Source: Mytilus galloprovincialis (lineage: Eukaryota > Mollusca > Bivalvia > Mytilida > Mytilidae). Taken from it: a stretch of DNA of 64,000 nucleotides. The stretch lies in NCBI RefSeq assembly GCF_965363235.1, contig NC_134849.1, forward strand, positions 47,934,122 to 47,998,121, given 5' to 3'. This document shows positions 63,160 to 64,000 of the stretch, piece by piece. The notes beneath the pieces were generated by a model. It saw nothing but the letters and a program-made list of their open reading frames with translations. It did no database searches and was not told the DNA's origin. Position 1 is the first letter of the stretch, and each line of letters begins with the position of its first letter. Position numbers and translations under genes: made by a program.

Positions 63160-63430
63160 CCCCTTGTCTGAGGGAGGGTTGTTCTCAACCTGATAATAAC
63201 AAACACAGGTCAAATAACGGCCTTTTACACATGGCTTTGATACAGACCAAACAGAAAGCTAAAAAGGACCCCAAAATTATTAGCGTACACAATTCGAACA
63301 TGAAAATCAACGATCTAATTTATACATCCGAACCGAAAAATACCAATGAACCACATCAACAAATGATAACTGCTGAACGACAGGCCCCTGAATCAATCAG
63401 GACAGGTGCATAAACATGCAGCGGCTATGG
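63160..63430. repeat. Member of the 'ggccccaaaattattag' repeat family
   Basis: 'aaggaccccaaaattattag', 'atcaacgatctaatttatac', 'gaaccacatcaacaaatga', 'caggcccctgaatcaatcag' and 'atgcagcgg' follow the same order as 52465-52960. Confidence 0.65.
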
Positions 63431-63769
63431 ATAGTTTGTTTCGCCAGCATACAACATAATTGCAGTTGAAGGCAAATCCTTCAGAAGTTCTTTGTACTTT
63501 ATTCTAACAACGAACATTTTTTGATAGGGAATATAAGTAAGGGGGAAAGAAACCAATTTTTTGTTGTTTACAGGTATTCCCGCTGTTATAAATTTACGTC
63601 GGAGCACTCTCACTTTTGATAAATAGGTTTCATGCTAAAACAAATATTCTCACAGATATTTACACAGTGTGGTAGGGTGCTTTTATGTTTAAAATCGTTA
63701 TATACAGGTTAGACTGTGATCTTAAAAACAAATGTTAATATCTTTTTATAATATTTACAAAAAAAAACG

Positions 63770-64000
63770 GTGCGGGAAATGGACATGATTACATTTCCGG
63801 ATGCGAGAAGCGGGAATATAAAAAAAATAAAAATATTCTGTTTTTAAAAAAACTAGAACACACCCGCGAAATCGCGGGAATTTAGAGCGTAGTTTAAAGT
63901 ATGTAAAGTGTTTTTGGAAGAATTTTGTAAAATATTGAATAGCTGGAGAATTTCAGCAAAAGTATCATTAGTCATAGGTTATTGGGGACGGAACAATGTT
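63770..64000. repeat. Repeat with the palindrome CCCGCGAAATCGCGGG
   Basis: Around 63863 a short palindrome (cccgcgaaatcgcggg) opens a block that continues to the window edge. A further GC-rich patch with 'gcgggaa' lies near 63773-63815. I recall such text from mussel repeats. Borders unknown. Confidence 0.4.

Overview
The window is animal nuclear DNA. It is strongly AT-rich, its genes are cut into many short exons with clean GT-AG junctions, and its introns and spacers are packed with short dispersed repeats. Several of those repeats match families I recall from marine mussel (Mytilus) sequence, so a mytilid bivalve is my best guess. That is recognition from memory, not a search result.

Region 1 (1-6500) holds the last four coding exons of a plus-strand gene for a mitochondrial enoyl-CoA hydratase-like protein (ECHDC3 type). 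Its 5' part lies off the left edge. Region 2 (about 6500-9994) is intergenic and repeat-bearing. Region 3 (9995-30974) is a 19-exon plus-strand gene assembled here from in-phase exons. It encodes a predicted 1359-residue type I membrane protein: signal peptide, about 12 cadherin-like repeats, a Thr-rich stalk, one membrane helix and a Cys-rich juxtamembrane tail. One of its introns carries an antisense decayed reverse transcriptase of Penelope-like type, and another carries a 1.1-kb inverted-repeat element. Region 4 (31-41.3 kb) is intergenic with repeats and a small palindromic MITE. Region 5 (41325-53818) is a 14-exon paralogue of the region 3 gene. It predicts 691 residues with about 5 repeats and the same C-terminal architecture. 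It matches exons 1-2 and 10-19 of the long gene and lacks the seven symmetric phase 1-1 exons (3-9). Region 6 (54-64 kb) has a duplicated non-coding block and one convincing orphan signal-peptide exon (55696-55755), plus a weaker one at 57181. These suggest at least one more cluster member starting near the right edge.

The most interesting object is therefore a tandem cluster of single-pass, cadherin-like surface proteins. Their ectodomains appear to grow or shrink by gain or loss of symmetric exons. Their membrane-distal repeats have lost the usual calcium-linker motif but carry a regular pair of cysteines. Their Cys-rich cytoplasmic tails do not resemble classical catenin-binding tails. Function is not known from the sequence; adhesion or recognition at the cell surface is an inference. 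All exon joins are by eye and have no transcript support here.
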